64,000 bases of DNA from Purpureocillium takamizusanense. Its lineage: Eukaryota; Ascomycota; Sordariomycetes; Hypocreales; Ophiocordycipitaceae. The first letter of the stretch is position 1. Each line of letters opens with the position of its first letter. The position numbers and the translations under genes were made by a program. The stretch spans positions 2,480,001-2,544,000 of the forward strand of contig NC_063068.1 in the NCBI RefSeq assembly GCF_022605165.1, given 5' to 3'. A model generated the notes under the pieces. It saw only the letters and a program-made list of their open reading frames with translations, ran no database searches and was not told the DNA's origin. Shown here in pieces: positions 61,764 to 64,000 of this stretch.

Positions 61764-62987
61764 ATGAGCAAGCCGGGCCTGTCGTTCGGGCTCAATGTCC
61801 GCAACAAGAAGCCCGGCGCCCCAAAACCCGTGCCTGCGCGAAAGCCCATGTTTGCCGGCGATGACGATTCCGACGACGACAACGCGAATAGCGCCGCCGC
61901 CGTACAAGAGCTCGGCGGGGATTTCAATCTCGGGTCCGCATCGGCGCACACCTCGAGGAAAAGCCACAAGCCGAGCAGCACACTACCTACGAACCCGCCG
62001 ACGCTCAAGTCAAAATCGCAGCACAAACCTGCCCTGGGAGACTTGTCAAGCTCTCTCGCATCCCGCAAGAACGCCGTGGCCGCTGCGGACCTGGACCCCA
62101 GTGTCTACGAGTACGACTCTGTCTACGACTCGCTCAAACCCCAGAAGCAGACCACCAAAGAGGACGTCGAGCGGAAACCCAAGTACATGAAGAGCTTGCT
62201 GCAAGCCGCCGAAGTGCGAAAACGCGACGCGCTCATTGCTGAGGAAAAGAAGATCGCGCGCGAGCGTGAGGCCGAGGGCGACGAGTTCGCTGACAAGGAA
62301 AAGTTCGTCACCGAGGCATACAAGAAGCAGCAGGAGGAGAACCGGCGGCTGGAAGAGGAGGAGAACCGGCGCGAAGAGGCCGAGGCAAAGAAAAACGAGG
62401 GAGGCGGCATGTCTGCGTTTTATAGGAAGATGCTCGACCGCGGCGAGGAGCGGCACGCACAGGTGGTCAAGGCCGCGGAAGAGCGGGCGAAGTCGGGTCA
62501 AAACGCATCCGAGACTACCAACGACAACCAAGAAGAAGACGAGGATGATGAAAGGACGCAGGCAAGGCTGGCGCGGGAATTGAACGAGAAAGGCGCGGGC
62601 ATCGCGGTCAACGAGGACGGTCAAGTCGTCGATAAGCGGCAGCTCCTCCAGGGTGGTCTCAACGTCGGCGTGAAGAGGAAGGAGGCGGTGCAGAAAGAGA
62701 ACGCTAGGCGCGGGCCCCGAGACGGTGACCAGCGATACGCTCACAGCGGGCATGCCGCCAATAGGAAGCAGGCAATGCGGGAGCGGCAGTCACGCATGCT
62801 GGAGGAGCAGCTGGAGCAGACAATGAAGCGCACGCGGGAGAGTGGAGACGCACAGAGAGTCGAGATGGAGCGGGCGAATAAGAGCCGCAAGACGGAGGGC
62901 GAGATCTCAAGCGCAAAGGAAAGATATCTCGCCCGCAAGAGGGCCGCGGAGGAGGCCAAGAACAAGGGCGTGGCCGAGAAGAATTAG
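61764..62987 (+). CDS. NSRP1-like nuclear speckle splicing regulator (DUF2040/CCDC55 family)
   Basis: A single exon of 407 residues. The start MSKPGLSFGLNVRNKK and the conserved block at about 110-240 (DPSVYEYDSVYDSLK, KPKYMKSLLQAAEVRKRD, KFVTEAYKKQQEENRR, MSAFYRKMLDRGEERH) match the N-terminal domain of NSRP1. The remainder is a charged Lys/Glu/Arg coiled-coil-prone tail. In animals NSRP1 localises to nuclear speckles and influences alternative splicing; the fungal function is inferred. The tail lacks an extended RS domain. It sits two genes from RSE1, another splicing factor, but fungal gene order gives no reason to infer co-regulation. Confidence 0.88.
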   Translation: MSKPGLSFGLNVRNKKPGAPKPVPARKPMFAGDDDSDDDNANSAAAVQELGGDFNLGSASAHTSRKSHKPSSTLPTNPPTLKSKSQHKPALGDLSSSLASRKNAVAAADLDPSVYEYDSVYDSLKPQKQTTKEDVERKPKYMKSLLQAAEVRKRDALIAEEKKIAREREAEGDEFADKEKFVTEAYKKQQEENRRLEEEENRREEAEAKKNEGGGMSAFYRKMLDRGEERHAQVVKAAEERAKSGQNASETTNDNQEEDEDDERTQARLARELNEKGAGIAVNEDGQVVDKRQLLQGGLNVGVKRKEAVQKENARRGPRDGDQRYAHSGHAANRKQAMRERQSRMLEEQLEQTMKRTRESGDAQRVEMERANKSRKTEGEISSAKERYLARKRAAEEAKNKGVAEKN

Positions 62988-63276
62988 ATACCCAGCATCG
63001 AGCCGCGATGGCGACGATTCATGTTATATATCAAGTGTTGTGTGTCCAAATTGCCATGTTGCTGTATGGAACCGTTCAGATCACCCCCCTCGGGCCCCCT
63101 TGTTGTGTGTCCTTCACACTCTCGTTCTGCCATGATGGTCCATTTCCAACCATGCCCTGCAGCATTGATGCCATTTCTATGAGGGAAGGTCCCGCGCACA
63201 GTAATAGTATGTGTGTAAGTTCGGTTTTAACGCGATGAACGTCCTTCGATTGGGCGCATCGTTGGTGGTCCAGCTT

Positions 63277-63608
63277 CTACTGGTTGCCCTGCTCCTGTCG
63301 TATCCGGTTGATGTAGGCCGCGTTGACATGGTTCCACGCTGCCATGTACTTCTCCATGCACGTCGTCATGCACGTCTGCTCGCCGCTGGAGAGAGAGCTG
63401 CCGGGCTTGGGAACACACTTTTCGAAGCAGTTCTCCTGGACTTTCTAGAAACGCAGAGTCGTCAGCCTCTATCCTTGCTGGCCCATTTCTACCGAGCCGC
63501 TGCATGGCTGGCACGGCGACATACCTCGATGAGGACCCGGGCGTTGGCGAGGTTCGCCTCGGCGAGGACTTGGTTCATCAACGACTTCTTGACAGAGCTG
63601 GAATCCAT
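63277..63608 (-). CDS. tim13: Mitochondrial import inner membrane translocase subunit Tim13
   Basis: Two exons, 63608-63525 and 63444-63277, with an 80-bp intron, encode 83 residues. The protein has the twin CX3C motif of small Tim chaperones, Cys34-FEK-Cys38 and Cys53-MTT-Cys57, which form two disulphides in the intermembrane space. The N-terminal helix (SVKKSLMNQVLAEANLANARVLIE) and the post-motif helix (EKYMAAWNHVNAAYINRI) are as in Tim13. With Tim8 it escorts hydrophobic precursors such as Tim23 across the intermembrane space. The 3' end faces the NSRP1-like gene across 289 bp. The intron junction restores the family sequence LIE|KVQENCFEKC. Tim13 was preferred over Tim8, Tim9 and Tim10 by overall sequence. 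Confidence 0.94.
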
Positions 63609-64000
63609 TGCTGCAGCGCGATGTGTCGGAGAGGCGGCTCGTGGGCTGTAGCGTTTTGGGAAACGGACTTGTTGTGTGTGTGTGTGTGCAGACTCTCGGA
63701 GATTCTGAATGCCTTGTATACAGACAAGGCTATGTTGGTGTGGCTTGCGCGTGAAAACTTGGATTACGTCGGTGTGAGTTGCGTTGGAAGAGCTGCCGAG
63801 AGATGAGGTGTGGCGGTGCTGGCGCGGGCGCCACTCGAGTCTGCTCGCTCCACACATGTCCAGGTCCACCCCGTTCCTTTGGCAGCCAGCCATGCAGCTC
63901 AGGCGGCGCTACAGCCCTCCTGGGCAAGAGGACAGCTGTGCTAGCTGGTGATACCCTGTCTTTGGCCACACCGCGGCTCCTCGCCTCCGACCAAGACCAC
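63609..64000. promoter_or_regulatory. Tim13 leader and promoter
   Basis: The region upstream of the minus-strand Tim13 start to the window edge. A TG microsatellite is at about 63671-63688. The in-frame upstream extension of the Tim13 reading frame to 63893 is low complexity and not conserved-looking, so the ATG at 63608 is preferred. Confidence 0.55.

Overview
The window is nuclear DNA of a filamentous ascomycete. The conserved proteins look most like those of Sordariomycetes, probably Hypocreales. The evidence is GC-rich DNA, mostly short GT-AG introns (about 45-280 bp, often with a CTAAC-type branch site), one gene per transcription unit on both strands, and fungus-specific genes: a WSC wall protein, MSS51, a DFG10-type reductase, a heterotrimeric G-protein gamma and a PXA-domain protein. 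No operons, phage, CRISPR, rRNA or convincing tRNA genes were seen. Species-level placement is not possible by reading alone.

Layout. 2-835: 3' end of a probable NTO1-like chromatin gene. 836-5759: long gene-free stretch that becomes a pyrimidine-rich leader with a 5'UTR intron. 5760-6949: PP1 catalytic subunit. 7646-8536 (-): Rdx/SelW-like thioredoxin-fold protein. 10100-10451 (-): G-protein gamma. 12889-13521 (-): Hub1-like ubiquitin fold with an RS-type extension. 14143-17482: eIF3a, whose first coding exon is only the ATG. 17483-22453: gene-free. 22454-24620: secreted two-WSC protein. 26041-27082: DFG10/SRD5A3-like polyprenol reductase, convergent with 27094-28021 (-), an ALKBH6-like dioxygenase with an unsolved splice junction. 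31641-36330: Hos4-like ankyrin/coiled-coil protein. 37227-39280: DRG1/Rbg1 GTPase with two 21-nt exons. 39281-47056: 7.8 kb without a convincing gene, including a dense field of GTAC-centred motifs. 47057-48952: CENP-B/Tc5-type DNA-binding protein. 50034-53021 (-): PXA-domain protein with a 1.16-kb intron. 54031-55687 (-): MSS51, divergent from 56041-59967, RSE1/SF3B3. 60270-61129 (-): intracellular zinc-LysM-UBA-like protein, divergent from 61764-62987, NSRP1-like splicing regulator. 63277-63608 (-): TIM13.

The content is mostly housekeeping: translation (eIF3a, DRG1), splicing (RSE1, NSRP1-like, Hub1-like), signalling (PP1, G gamma), mitochondrial biogenesis (MSS51, TIM13), chromatin (Hos4-like, NTO1-like) and the secretory pathway/wall (DFG10-like, WSC). 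I see no secondary-metabolite cluster and no complete transposon. The less ordinary observations are the zinc-LysM-UBA-like protein, the RS-extended Hub1, the GTAC motif family restricted to intergenic DNA, the very long PXA intron, and unusual gene structures (ATG-only exon, micro-exons, an ALKBH6 junction that cannot be made canonical and in frame). Intron positions were inferred by eye from splice signals and remembered family conservation; no alignment or search was run.
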